A stretch of 64,000 bases of DNA, taken from contig OX377204.1 in the NCBI GenBank assembly GCA_947396885.1, positions 25,365,706 through 25,429,705 on the forward strand, written 5' to 3'. The notes under the pieces are model-generated. The model saw nothing but the letters and a program-made list of their open reading frames with translations. It was not told the origin of the DNA and ran no database searches. Position 1 is the first letter of the stretch. Each line of letters starts with the position of its first letter. Origin of the DNA: Heligmosomoides polygyrus polygyrus (Eukaryota > Nematoda > Chromadorea > Rhabditida > Heligmosomidae). Of the stretch, positions 42,136 through 53,560 are shown in pieces. The translations under genes were made by a program, and so were the position numbers.

Positions 42136-43560
42136 GTGTATATGAAGGTTTTCAGCCTTCTACTGAATTACAAAGAACACACATTTTCTGCCCATAACAG
42201 AATTGGACTGCACAGTGCGCTCATCGGTATGTTGCGATTTTTATTCAATTAATAGAAAACACCCTGTCCACAGGAGTTCCATGTAAATCAATGGCACAGC
42301 AGAACCAATCGCCAAAAACGCTCTACTCTACACTGTGAGGTTTAAAGTAAGTGGTAAATACAGTATAAGTCATGTAAACATTGTGTCGTGTTGGACGAGT
42401 GCATGTCACCATCTCTTTTCGTGGAGCACCAGAAAATGCCTTTTTCTTGCTCGTTGGACTACACCAATAGTCATTACTACAAGTGAAAAAATAAAAGTTG
42501 ATGAAAATCAAAGATCGCAGTTGTGTCAGGCAAATAAAAATTTATGAAAGAAAGTTGTAGTAAATTTTTTTAAACAACAATTTAATTCGTCTTCCAGAAA
42601 GCCCAGCTAAATTTTTAGCTACATGTCGTGAAGATGCATTGGGAGGTGCGAACGCGCCGTAACCAAGCAGAGCACCGACAGAGGTACACCACGCAGGTAA
42701 TCGGGGTATCGTCCTCTCTGAATGGGACTCCCATTCGATGCATTCTGACTGGCTGACGCTTACCTGCCTCCCGATGCTGTGCTCTTCCGCGACATATACA
42801 CATTTTTAAAACATCCGTTTTGCTATAGAAGGTGATCCGTTTGGTTTCAATCCGTCGTGCTTGCTTGGAAAAGTGACTGGGTCTATGAAAGTATCTAGTT
42901 GGAGCGAAAATGATGCGTACGTCGCAATAGGCTCGATATCATCAAAACGAAGACCGCCTCGCCTATACCTTCCAGTCGAACAAACTCTCAAAATGTAGAA
43001 ATATCCTGTGAAATTCTATTAGTGTTTTGCGATGCTTATAAAATGCTCTTTAGACCTCATCTTTTATCATAACATTTCCCCAATTCGTTGCTTTCGGCAC
43101 TCAGTTATATTTTTCATTGCTTCTGCGTTTCTTCGACCTCATTCTACTGTGACCTCTAATGGTTATTAAGAAGACCTGTGCGGTTCGCCTGGCCAAACGT
43201 GGCCATTCGCGCAGAAGCTTAGCATTTGTTAACGCCCATCTCTTAGCGATATGGCGGGATGAATTACTTTTGTTGCCATACTCTTGATTAAACGCTTATC
43301 GTCTGGGTTCCTTCTTCGGGGCATTAAACAAAGCAGTGGTTAAGAGTTGGTGATGTTTGAAATTGTTGCTTTCATACATTAACAGGCTACGGAAGTTTGG
43401 CTTCAGGAATTAGAGGTTTTTATATATGAAGCTATAAAACTTGGTTGTTTGTGTGGTAGATTTCGAGAAACATACACCATGAAATCTAGTAGCTGTAGAC
43501 GTGCAAATATTCCATGCAAGTCTCTCTTCCTGTCTTTGATTTGAGCTGTGTGACCCTTTT
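42136..43560. other. no recognisable gene
   Basis: AT-rich; nothing supported. Confidence 0.35.
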
Positions 43561-43564
43561 GTAT

Positions 43565-43860
43565 AACGTAAGATAAAGATAAAGAACATAAAGATAGAAG
43601 GCTAAAGGGCGGCGTTAATCTACCTGTTTTAGGATGCGCCACGCATCCTCCATGTAAAGGATATCATGCAGGTAAATTGAATACGTAATTGGCCTGAGGT
43701 GGGTAGCTGATAGGTAAGCTACTCACTGCAGGTTTTTATCCTTCACAGATGGCGGTATGGCGCCAATTCACAGATCACGAGGTGTGGAACTACTGGTTGG
43801 CTTGGGTGGAAGATCCGAACCAAGAAATTGGAACCAGACGGCACCGTCTCTGTAGGAACC
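43565..43860 (-). mobile_element. SINE family 1, copy 4
   Basis: AAAGGGCGGCGTTAATCTAC, GGATGCGCCACGCATCCTCC, TACGTAATTGGCCTGAGG, ACTGGTTGGCTTGGGTGGAA, GATCCGAACCAAGAAATTGG, ACGGCACCGT. The centre is diverged from the other copies. Confidence 0.65.
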
Positions 43861-44405
43861 CTATGACCTACTAAATCATGTTCCCTCGATAAAGCTGCTT
43901 CCTTCTTGTCAGACATTCTGCTCCTTTACTTTCCTGATTTTGTATCCATTTCTGAGGGCTGAGCGAATGATGGCGATACTTTCGTTAACATGAACGCGAG
44001 GTAGGAGTGCTTGAAGCTATGTCGGATTAGTATCTAAGCGCTAGCTTCAGCTGCAACTGTGCTTCTTTAAAGTATACGAAAATAGAAAGAAAATATGGTC
44101 TTCAAAGCTATCAGATACATCACCATAATTCTACCTTTGGCCGAAGCACCAGCACTTGAGCTTTGCTATAGTTATTCTTCTCACATGCCTCAGGCTGTCT
44201 ATCAAAAAAAGTCTTAGCTCCAAGAGCAGCAGTAAAAATTGAAGTTTTTCAAGCAGTTTTAATCTTTTGGAAACGTTGAAAACCATATTTAAAGGTATAT
44301 GTAAGAAATACCCACGTTTTTTGAAAAATATTTGGGGATGTTATCCGACGTTGACGATGTTAAGGGTTTCAAAGACTTCAAAACCTTCACTACTTCATGT
44401 GGATT
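43861..44405. other. no recognisable gene
   Basis: AT-rich; nothing supported. Confidence 0.35.
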
Positions 44406-44407
44406 TA

Positions 44408-45436
44408 TTAGGTTGTCCCATAAGTCCCCGCCGTTTTTTCAACGATTCACTGTAGAGTTCGCCGGTGGTCTCATGCATAGCGCTGAATAGCTTTCGAAAG
44501 GAAATGATTTGGACTATCAGAACGTGTATTGCATTTTTTTCATCATGAATTTTGTCAATTTTTAGGTCGTTGAAGTGAAAAGTGAAAAAGTAGCCATTTA
44601 CGCACTTGTTCTCTCCGCTTAGACTTGTTAATTTTTGCGCAGTTTTTTTTTATAGGACATGGAAGACAATGTTTTGTACTACAATAATATGTGTTGGTGC
44701 TATTTGCTCATTTGTCCTTTGTTGATTTTTAGGTCATCGAATTGGGACGTCCGACTTTCCCGTCCGAATTTTTACCAAAACTCCGGTTCTGTGGTTGAAC
44801 TTTTTTGGTGTTATATGTCGTTTGGAAGAGGATGTCTTGCTCAGTAAGAATTTATGTCGCGTTTATTGGCTCACGCTGATTTCTGTCGAATATCAACAAC
44901 TGAAGAAGGAGAAGGAGTAGTTGGTGAAGACGATTTTTCTCTTTTTGGCATTTTGTTGACATTCAATAGAAATCAATAAGCGCGACATACATTCTTATAG
45001 AGCAAGGCATTTTCTTTCGAATGTCATATAACTTCTATCCAAAAAGTCCAACCACAGAGCAGGAGCTGTCGGCAAAAATAACCATCCTCCTTCGGACGTC
45101 CCAATTTGATGACCTAAAAATCAATGAAGGACAATTGAGCAAATAGCACCAACACATATTCTTGTAGTACAGAACATGCCATAAAAAGCTGCGCAAAAAA
45201 TGACAAACCTAAGCGGAGAGAACAAGTGTGAAAATGGCTACTTTTTCACTTTTACACTTTTCTCTTCAACGACCTAAAAATTGGTAAAATTCATGATGAA
45301 AAAAGAAATGGAATAGATGTTCTGATAGAGCAAATCATTTTCTTTCGAAAGCTGTGCAGTGCTATGCAAGAGACCGCCGGCGATATCTGCAGTGAATCGT
45401 TGAAAAAAAACCGCGAAAAGTTATGGGACAGCCTAA
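44408..45436. mobile_element. 1-kb palindromic mariner-type foldback element
   Basis: The two halves are reverse complements across nearly the whole 1029 bp, with only some tens of bases unpaired near 44920. Ends: TTAGGTTGTCCCATAAGTCC and TTAGGCTGTCCCATAACTTT (right, read inward), flanked by TA (44406-44407, 45437-45438). Matching internal landmarks include TTTCAACGATTCACTG, CTTTCGAAAG-AAATGATTTG, CACTTGTTCTCTCCGCTTAG and TATGTCGCG-TTATTG. No transposase coding. Confidence 0.88.
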
Positions 45437-45483
45437 TAATATTGCTTCCCTAGGTAATTTAGCGACAAATTGCCTTGGCGTCT

Positions 45484-45981
45484 CTATTTATCATTGATAA
45501 CTCGAGCTACACTGGAAAGCGAACCAAGGCGAGGTGTAAACAAAGAAGACAAGAATGATGCAAGGGCTTCAGCTTGATTTCCATCTTTATCTTGATGTAG
45601 TGGGAGACTTGATTTCAGTTTCATTTCATTCCTGATTAGTGCGAAAAACGTCCTGCTGTTTGAATTGGCTGCGAAATGGATTTCTTTGGAGTAGAATTCG
45701 CACGGGGTTTCGAGTCGCACGTTTCACAGAAGATTCTCCGTCTCCATGTGCAAAGCAATCTTCGTTAGATCACATTCACGAAGTGCGTTCATGCGTGATC
45801 CAATTTTTCGTGTAAAAACAGCAAAAGCACGAGCAGAAAGGGCGGCACCATTTGGGCACTGTGAAACCATGAACCGATGGATCAATTTTACCCTTGTCGC
45901 CTTGTTTACGGAACGTAACAAGTACTCAACTAAAGTCCCCAATCTGGATTGACCTGTGCGAAGTTCACCACTGAACGACAA
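45484..45981 (-). pseudogene. CR1/jockey-like LINE linker fragment
   Basis: Minus strand, two frames: SGELRTGQSRLGTLVEYLLR, then SKEIHFAANSNSRTFFALIR, NEMKLKSSLPLHQDKDGNQA and EALASFLSSLFTP. This resembles the segment between endonuclease and RT in CR1/jockey-type LINEs (S-N-K-FF..., DG-...A--F--FFSSVFT). Frameshifted; no RT catalytic part follows. Confidence 0.55.
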
Positions 45982-46289
45982 GGATATTGTGGCTGTACTT
46001 CTTAATCGGAGCTCCTATCACAGTTCAGGCACTGGTATTGCATAAAGTGCTTACAACGGTTACGATTTATTCATAAAACGAATCGTCTAAGACTGTCATA
46101 ACTTTGCATAATGAGTTTGATGAAGCTCTTTTTACCAATTGGCCTTGTATTATAACAGCTCAAAGGTAGATCATTCATAAGTCTAGTAATGGGGATAGCT
46201 ACATCTGATTGGTCGTCGAATTGCTCGAGCAGCAACGTATTCATGTGTCCTAGTCGCGTGTCAGAGTAGCCCAGTGGGTTGTTTCAGCT

Positions 46290-46470
46290 TGAAAAACACG
46301 AATATCGAGTTATCCTTCGCTTTTGGAAGCGCATCCACCAAGCAGCTTCGTCGCATATCTTTGATGTGTTCTGGAATCCATTCGGTAACAGCTGTTATCC
46401 AACGGGTGGCTGTGGAACGCACTGTGTGGCTGGCCCACCTAATTTTCGACGCTCTGTCCTAAAGAGCAGT
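46290..46470 (-). mobile_element. RTE-like LINE (family B) fragment
   Basis: Minus strand one frame: SKIRWASHTVRSTATRWITA, VTEWIPEHIKD. This is the WAGHVMR/W--AV-EWIPRD block of the LINE C-terminus, about 60 codons. Confidence 0.6.
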
Positions 46471-46854
46471 GTCATTTAACCTTGGCAGAAGGACCCCGAA
46501 CCATGAGTCGAATTCGAATCTCCTCCAACTGCGCTACACGCGCCGTGCATTTTAGATGAAAGCACTGTTTGCTGTTTTGTTTCTTGACTGCAACGGAGTT
46601 TCTTCTTCTGCAAAACTGGCTGAGTCACCGGTCAATTCTGCGTTTTTAACTAGCAGCGGTAGGATAAGGACTAGGAAAATCTGAAGTGGTGGTCTTTTCT
46701 GAATGTCGAAGGATTTGGATTTCCCAAAAGTGAAGATGTCAGTTGGGCGGTCGATCTTTGCAGTTGTCCACCGAGAACTTCTCGCTATAGATGTCACAGC
46801 CACATCTGCTCTTTGCAGCGGGAGGAAATGTGAGCTGTCTCAAAGAACCGAATA

Positions 46855-47000
46855 ACCGAAAGAAGCCCGCATCTTGCACGACAACACTCGATCCCATCTG
46901 GGACACATGAGCAACTGGGGCCCTCCAGGCTCATAGGCCTGATCTCATGCTGTACCCCTCCCTCTCTCCCTTTAGTCCTTCGAGTTACAGTCCGTCATTT
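46855..47000 (+). pseudogene. possible mariner relic
   Basis: ARILHDNTRSHLGHM resembles the second-Asp block HDNARPH, and 60-90 bp later LYPSLSPFSPSSYSPSFF resembles the PHPPYSPDLSPSDYHLF block with the Asp lost. Short and weak. Confidence 0.3.
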
Positions 47001-47678
47001 TTTGTAACAAATCCTGACTGCCTTTGTTCTTTTCTGGGTAAAGTTAGGGTGTGCAGATTGATGTTCCACCTGCCATTAGATTTTTTGACAGAAACTTTAC
47101 GGAATATCGTGAATTTGAATGTGAAATTCTTATGATGGGTTCAGCTAGCTATGTAATGAACAACTTGTTATCCTATTCTATTCCACCAAGCCCGAAATCA
47201 GTCATGGGATTGAAGGTTTGGAAAGGTCTGACGCTTTATAAGAGGGAAAAGAACTAGGAGTCGATTCACACAATAGTCATGAATCGACTCATACTACTCT
47301 GTCGTCCTGAGACTAGGTATTACTAACCTCACCATTAGTGTCTAATAACCTTCAATAAGTGTGTAATGTAAATTTCACTCAGAAAGCTACGTCGCGGCTA
47401 TTTTCATCTGAGTGGCTAACGCGAGAAGCTGCTCAAGCATGAAAAATACATGTGCTGGAGAGCTAAGCAAACAATGCATCTGAATAACTGTGAGCGCCAA
47501 ATACATTTGATATGAGCTTTTAAATAGCAGGACATCTGGTCTCAATGGACAATCTCACACCTTAATTCAGTGAAACAAACTTGCTGCAAAAGCAATGCAT
47601 TACGTCAGGAATACTTCTGCTGAGAAATCAATTGAAAAGTTTTCTACTGCAAACAATCGCGATGTTAGAATTTTCTAG
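47001..47678. other. no recognisable gene
   Basis: Contains an 11-bp inverted repeat (GAGTCGATTCA ... TGAATCGACTC, 47259-47291). Otherwise nothing supported. Confidence 0.4.
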
Positions 47679-48205
47679 ATGCTGGAAGTCTCATTCTTGA
47701 CATGCTCTTGTACGCAGTTAGGCTTCACGTCTCCTCCACAAAAAGCAAAAAATTACGTACTGTACACGGTAACCCTAGAGATGATAGAAAAGATTCAGAA
47801 CAATTTCACCAGGAAGGTTCTATTGTGGAATGGTGGATTTCTGAACGGCAGAATCCCTAGAGCTATCATTAGGAATGCTTATCTGGGTATTCAATCACTC
47901 AAGTCAAGGAGATACTACTTCGATATAGTTATGGTCTATAAACTAACCAGCCACCTGATCCCAGTTTCCTGCACAAAATTCTACACCCTACGACCCTCAG
48001 TCACTAGAGGTGGAACCGATAAGCTGTTTCTAGATCACTTAAAACCTCATTAAGAGCCACCTTCTTTACTTTGTTTGAGCTGGTTTGAGGTATCTCAAAT
48101 GGAGGAAGACCAGGATTGTGCCGACTTCTCTTCCTTCGTTCAAACATATGGCAAAACCGACTATATTCAGTGCAAAATTGGAAATCCGGTGGTGAGTTCT
48201 CCACG
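47679..48205 (+). pseudogene. CR1-like LINE RT C-terminal fragment
   Basis: EMIEKIQNNFTRKVLLWNGG, AYLGIQSLKSRRYYFDIVMV and YKLTSHLIPV match the pattern IE-VQ--FTR----......LGL-SL--RR---D---VYK in RT C-termini of CR1/jockey LINEs. After a stop, IVPTSLPSFKH in a shifted frame may be the final WN-LP--IV-A-SL--FK-RL block. No catalytic RT motifs precede it. Confidence 0.6.
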
Positions 48206-49869
48206 TTTCCAGTTATACAACCATTTACTATCCTATTGATCCTCCATGTTTACAGACGTTCTATTATCCTATTGTTGTTCTGGTTGTTGATGTAGTTTGG
48301 GTTCTTATAACGTCCGTCTTAGACAGCGTAATAAATGAAATGAAAAAACTTTGGAAGTTGTCCTCAAATTGCCATTAATAGGCTCTGCTGTAATCGATTA
48401 GGTTGCATGGCGGATATTGTAATGAATCGTGCTAGTGGAGAAACCAGAAATTATTCTAAGAAATTGACGCATAATTTTACCTTAGCTCGAGAGGGTCAGC
48501 CTTCTCCAAATATTTGCAAATTGTTTTATTTTGTTGTGTACAATCTCCGCCTCAAGAAGCGTAATCCGTTCTTACAGATATCTCGTTTTTGCTCTTCTGA
48601 AGAAGAAATCCACAGACTTTCGTTGGTGTCGTCAACCATCGAGGGGCATAGGCTGTGGACGAAGCGTAGGTGAATTTCGGTTTCTAACACTCGAGGTTTA
48701 CCTATAAAGATACTTATGAAGATTTCAAACCTTTTAAATTAGCAATACATCAGATATCTTTTTTTCAGTCGTTCGTTTGTATAATTGTCTAACAGATGCA
48801 TATTAGCAGTATCTTTAATTGCCATCGAGTTTTTTATCATCAGTTTATATGGTGCCGTGATTTCACTGTTGGTTTCTTAGACAATTTACACGTAATGTGT
48901 TGCTTTGGTTACTCTCCAGGCCATTCGCCACAGCACTCCTTCCAAAAATTAAGTGGCTGCTTTCTTCTCCTAACCGAAGAATTAGCCGAAAGCTTTGAGT
49001 TTTAAGACTTAGAAATGGCATGAGAGAGTGGTAACGCAGGCGAAGGAAGCGCTGGCTGTCGCCCTCATCCGAATCCGTTTTCGAGGTTCAAACTTCCGGC
49101 CGGGCCAGCCAAGTCTTTTATCCCAATTTGGCACCAGACTTGTCTGTAGGATAAAACATTGCCCTGTGTATCATATTGCTACCTAAAGTCGTTGTGTAGA
49201 TGAATTACGCCTCCAAATCGTCTCCAACTCATCCCGCAAAAGTAAAACTCGTCGACATCCCAAAAGGAGTTGTAATACGCCGCTCTTTATCCTTTATTTA
49301 TTCTTAAAATAGCACGTAAATATTACATTCTTAAAACTACAGTCGAGCCCTAAAGTTTGAACTTGCTTCAAATTTACAGATGTGACGAGAGCTTTGAGAC
49401 GATCAGAGATTTAGCTATGAGTATCGAGATTCACTCTGTTGTGCAACGCAGACTACATCCGCACAGAAAAAAGACAGATCCGGATGAGGGAACTCATTCT
49501 TAAATTCTGCCACACATCAAGTTGTGAGCCATTAGTCATTAAATTCATGCGAAGATTTCAATGCTGGAGTTCGGCGGCGTTTCGTCAAGAGTAGACTAGA
49601 AGATTGGGACTAGTAGCGCCGAGTCAACAAAGGCGAGTTCTGCTGTGAAAACAGAGCCCTCGGTCGCCGTGCAAATATTATTGGCAACTCATTTAGAAAT
49701 GAATCTATAGGATGAGCTCCACAGACCGCTTCGTCTTCGTCTCAAGCCAGCTTTGAAAAATAGGAAAGGATAGCAAATTAATTTGATTTTCACAACATGA
49801 TGACTGTAACTGTAACCATTTTAACAACTGTGTCAATCTTTTGCGTGATAGTGAGGGTTAAGGCAGTTT
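48206..49869. other. no recognisable gene
   Basis: AT-rich; open frames (48407-48673, 48796-49005) without motif. Confidence 0.35.
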
Positions 49870-50170
49870 ATACCCGTCATAAAGGTGAAGGATAAAGGGT
49901 AAAGGACCTCATAAATCAATTGGGACCGGAAGAGCCACGCTTCTGCTTATGCGGATTAGCAAGTAGTCAATTTGAATACGTATCTAGTCTATACAGTGAT
50001 TTGCGGTGACCGACACGTGAGTGCTTATTCTTTCCAAGAAACTTGGCGCCAACTAACCAAGCGCACCCAAGACATATGGAAGGCTTGATTGGCCGGACCG
50101 GACTCGAACCAAGAACCCTTGATTAGGAAGGAGAGCATCGCACTGCAGCCTTCACCCGAGCACATTGCCA
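49870..50170 (-). mobile_element. SINE family 1, copy 5
   Basis: AAAGGTGAAGGATAAAGGG, GAATACGTATCTAG, CATATGGAAGGCTTGATTGG, GGACTCGAACCAAGAACCCT, GCATCGCACTGCAGCC. The B box (complement of GGACTCGAACC) is better preserved than in the other copies. Confidence 0.65.
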
Positions 50171-50379
50171 AACACTATTCTCGTCATGGAGTGTCCTAAA
50201 AATTTTTTACCACTTTCTGAATGATCATAAGATCATTACTCGTTCAAAAAACTAAGGTAGTGTAGCCTGGTTTAAGGTGCAGGGAAGCGAAAATCGTTTG
50301 CTGCGTTAGTTGTTCAAATTGTCACACGCACTTCCGCAAATTTAATATTTAAAATAAATATGAAATTTAATATTTAAAA

Positions 50380-50640
50380 TAGTCCGTTGTGCTGTGGATA
50401 TTGACAGAGATGAATTTTTCAACTTCTTGGAATTCAGCGATAGAACAAGAGGCCATTCACTGCGAACTTTTACTGGAAGAGTTCGGACGCAGCACTTTCT
50501 GGAATCGTTTCTTGTTCGAGCTCCGAGAGTGTGGAATAGCTTGCCCAACGATGTAGTTGCATCGCCAACAACAGCTATCTTCAACCAGAGGCTAGAGTCA
50601 TATCTCAGATTAAAGGGATTTTTAATGTGTTCTCAAGAAT
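50380..50640 (+). pseudogene. CR1-like LINE RT C-terminal end
   Basis: RTRGHSLRTFTGRVRTQHFL and ESFLVRAPRVWNSLPNDVVA are the extreme C-terminal block of CR1/jockey LINE RT (RGH---L......FF--R---WN-LP--VV-A), followed by TTAIFNQRLESYLRLK. Open for 86 codons, 5'-truncated. Confidence 0.7.
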
Positions 50641-51000
50641 TTATTTGCAGTTGAGCTCAAGTATTCCAGGAACCGCCTAGATCATGATGTAGTGTCTTGT
50701 CGGTTATTCAGCTTTCAAAAGGTCTATATAGTGACTTTACAGGATGGATCTTTCTATATACCGTAGTGATCTTGCAAGTACAGTAGTCATTATCGACTAA
50801 CAACGTATTATAGTATTCGTTTCCTTGCCTTGGGTTATGTAGATTGTTTTGTGTTTTTTTACACTTGTTTCAAAATTCTGCATAGTCTGAGTTGAGCCCA
50901 GGGATTATATTTGTTATAAAAACACATATGACTGAATCCAGTTATTTTCTCATCTCTTCTCTCTTGATACGTGAAATAACCTCCTTTTTTCTCAGCAAAG
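50641..51000. other. no recognisable feature
   Basis: AT-rich; nothing supported. Confidence 0.35.
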
Positions 51001-51312
51001 GATAAAAAAAGATAAAGGACGGCGTTACTCAATCCCTTCTGGGATGCGCCAGCGTATTCTACTTCTACGGTGTCGTCGAGGCGATATGAATGCGTATTTG
51101 GCCGTACAAGGACTTGCGGTGGCCAGCCGATGAACAAGTCAGGTCTAGTCAGGTCTTTATCCTTCCCAGACAAGCCTGGTACCAATTCTCCGACCCCGGA
51201 GGGATCAAAGGCTTGGTTGGCCTGGGCGGGAGATCCGAACCAGGAACCTGGTATCGGGTGCACGCGACAGTCGTACCTCCTCCGACCGCGCTACATGCGC
51301 CCAGTTTCTCAG
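51001..51312 (-). mobile_element. SINE family 1, copy 6 (best copy)
   Basis: Complete ~310-bp copy. Minus-strand order: GGGCGCATGTAGCGCGGTCG (A-box-like), CCAGGTTCCTGGTTCGGATC (B-box-like), CCAACCAAGCCTTTGATCCC, TTGTCTGGGAAGGATAAAGA, GGCCAAATACGCATTC, GGCGCATCCCAGAAGGGATT, GAGTAACGCCGTCCTTTATC and a TTTTTTATCC tail. A tRNA-derived SINE by its internal polymerase III boxes. Confidence 0.8.
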
Positions 51313-51624
51313 TAGTATCATGCAATTTACTGTGTGCTGAATGGTAATCTGGATGGTAAAGAAGACAATACATTGACCAAAAACATTCCGATAACGTTTA
51401 TCAGTCTACCAATAGTTTGGGTTTTTATGGTCAACCAGTCTAAAGTTATAGAAGCGACAAGGGCTGTCACTGAAAGAAACACAGTCTCGCCTAAGTTTGA
51501 AAGGCTACATCCTTACGCTTAGGTGTGGCTTGCCAAGAATGTTGCTCGAGAGTGGTACGAAATCTACGAATTTCATACATACCACGCTATAACTTGACTG
51601 GTTCTGCAAAACCGCCCTTTCTTG

Positions 51625-53560
51625 CCCTCCAAATGGTGGCGACTGAAAGAGAAGGAAGCGGCAGTTATTTCTCGCATTCGGTTTCCGGCGGTGACGACTG
51701 TCGACAAAACCTGGAAGGATGCTACCGATGCCATAACTGCACGCCTCGAACTCGGCACAACGAAGCCTGGACGGCGTTGGGTAGACAAGCAGGCTTGGCT
51801 GTGAACTGACGATGTCAGAGAGAAGGTCAATGAAAAGAAACGGCTGAATCACGTATTTGTCAGTGATAAAACAGTCGATAATTGGCGGAATTATCGAGAA
51901 GCGAAGAAAGCGGCAAATAAGGCAGGGGCCGCATCTAAAGCCGCACACTACGCTGATGTGAGTAAAAAACTGTAGACGCGCGATGGCGAACGTTATCTTT
52001 ACCGCCTCGCCAAAGCTCGCTGTCGCCAAGCAGAAGACATCGAGAAGTTCTTTGGCATTACGACGAGAACGGTCATCTTCTGATGGATCGTAAGAAGGCT
52101 GTGAAGTGATGGCACGACTACTTCGGTCCTCATGACCTGCCGGCCGGCCTGTGGAAGTCGAAGGGCTGGTGTCCTGCTGACTGGCTGACAGAGTTTTTTA
52201 ATCAGTTTGTTGCTAAAAAATTTGCCTGAAATTTGGCAGCAAAGCACGACTATTCCGATTTGGAAGAAGAAGGGCAGCCCTGCGGACTGCGTTAGCTACC
52301 GTCCGATCCGCGTACTTTCGCACACCATAAAAATCTTTGAGCGAATCATCGATAGACGTATACGGGATGTCGTTCTGCTTTCCACGAATCAGTGGGTTCC
52401 GTTGCCGGCTGTGGGACGGTTGATGCCATTCACGCCGTCCGTCTTCTGCTAGAGAAGCACCGCGAGAAACAGAAACCGGTGCATTTTGCCTTCCTGGACT
52501 CGGAGAAGGCCTTCGACTGCGTTCCGCGAGAAGTTATATGGCACGCGTCGCAACGACACAGCGTCACTGAAGAGCTTATTGAGTGGGTGCGCATCCTCTA
52601 CTAGTGCCCTGTAAGCCGAGTGCAAGCACCAGCGGGTACCTCGATGGAGTTTCCTATCTCTGTCGGAGTGCACCAGGGGTCTGCGCTCTCCCCACTGCTC
52701 CTCGTGGTCGTCACGGATGCAATTACACGAGATCTCCAAAACGCAGCTCCTTGGACGTTGCTGTACGCAAATGACGTCATGCTTGCATGTGAAGACAAAG
52801 CCGAACTCGAGCTACAGGCACAGGAATGGTGCGATCGCTTGGCATTGTTCGGACTCAAGCTAAATGTCAAAAAGACGGAGTACTTGACGACGGATATGAA
52901 TGAGCTCGAATCTATCGAGATCAATGGTACTGACCTCTCACGAGTCACATCTTTCAAGTATCTAGGGTCAACAGTTACGCCTGATGGCAGCTCAAGGTTG
53001 GAGGTGAATACGCGTGTGAGTGCAGCCTGGTGCAAATGGTGCTCTCTGACTGGGGCACGTTGCGACAGGACAATACCTGAGCACCTCAAATCGAAGGTTT
53101 ATAGAACAGCCGTCCGCCCAGAAGCGATGTGCAGTGCTGAGTGCTGGCCCGTGACGAGAGAAATTGAGAGCCGCCTCAGTGTAATGGAGACGAAGATGCT
53201 AAGGTGGACGGCCGGAGTAACGCGTTTAGACCGCGTCCGCAACGACACCATACGACAAAGGCTTTGTGTCGCCACAAGAGCCACCGACAAGCTGCGTGAA
53301 GCTCGTCTACGGTGGTATGGCCACGTGCTTCGCGCTAACGACGACACCGTCTCTAAGACTGGCCTGAACCTTGAAATCCCTGGAAAACGGCCCAGAGGAC
53401 GCCCGAAGCAACGTTGTCTAGATACGTTGCGCTTGGACTTAAAGATAGCTGGTGTGCATCCTGATCAAGCATTTAATCGGGAGACATGGCATCATCACAC
53501 AAGAAGACCGCACCCCGCCATCAAGCGGGACAAACGCTACTGAAAATGATGATGATGATG
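51625..53560 (+). mobile_element. RTE-like LINE (family A), copy 2, 5'-truncated
   Basis: Homology to copy 1 begins at CAAATGGTGGCGACTGAAAG (about 51630), so the endonuclease is missing. It includes the linker (51650-52110), a deletion of most of the RT fingers near 52125, the RT core and a long C-terminal frame, ending with ACTGAAAATGATGATGATGA, the short-repeat tail typical of RTE-type elements. No target duplication was found. Confidence 0.85.
52207..53543 (+). pseudogene. LINE RT and C-terminal domain, active site YAND
   Basis: PIRVLSHTIKIFERIIDRRI, RLLLEKHREKQKPVHFAFLD, SEKAFDCVPREVIWHA (motif A), EELIEWVRILY, then a 307-codon open frame from 52620: PISVGVHQGSALSPLLLVVV (motif B), LLYANDVMLA (residues 47-56, YADD changed to YAND), FGLKLNVKKTEYLTTDMNEL, FKYLGSTVTPDGSSRLEVNT, METKMLRWTAGVTRLDRVRN, LREARLRWYGHVLRANDDTV and GKRPRGRPKQRCLDTLRLDL. 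The long open C-terminus suggests recent decay. Confidence 0.85.

Noticed and set aside
44659..44847. Small membrane-type open frame
   Set aside because: Lies wholly within one arm of the palindromic element, with its complement in the other arm; no coding evidence.
44878..44920. Seventh hammerhead-like motif (CTGAAGAAGGAGAAGG)
   Set aside because: It has the first core half only; no stem II closure or GAAA follows.
53539..53560. Independent ATG microsatellite
   Set aside because: It is the short-repeat 3' tail of LINE copy 2, comparable to the end of copy 1.
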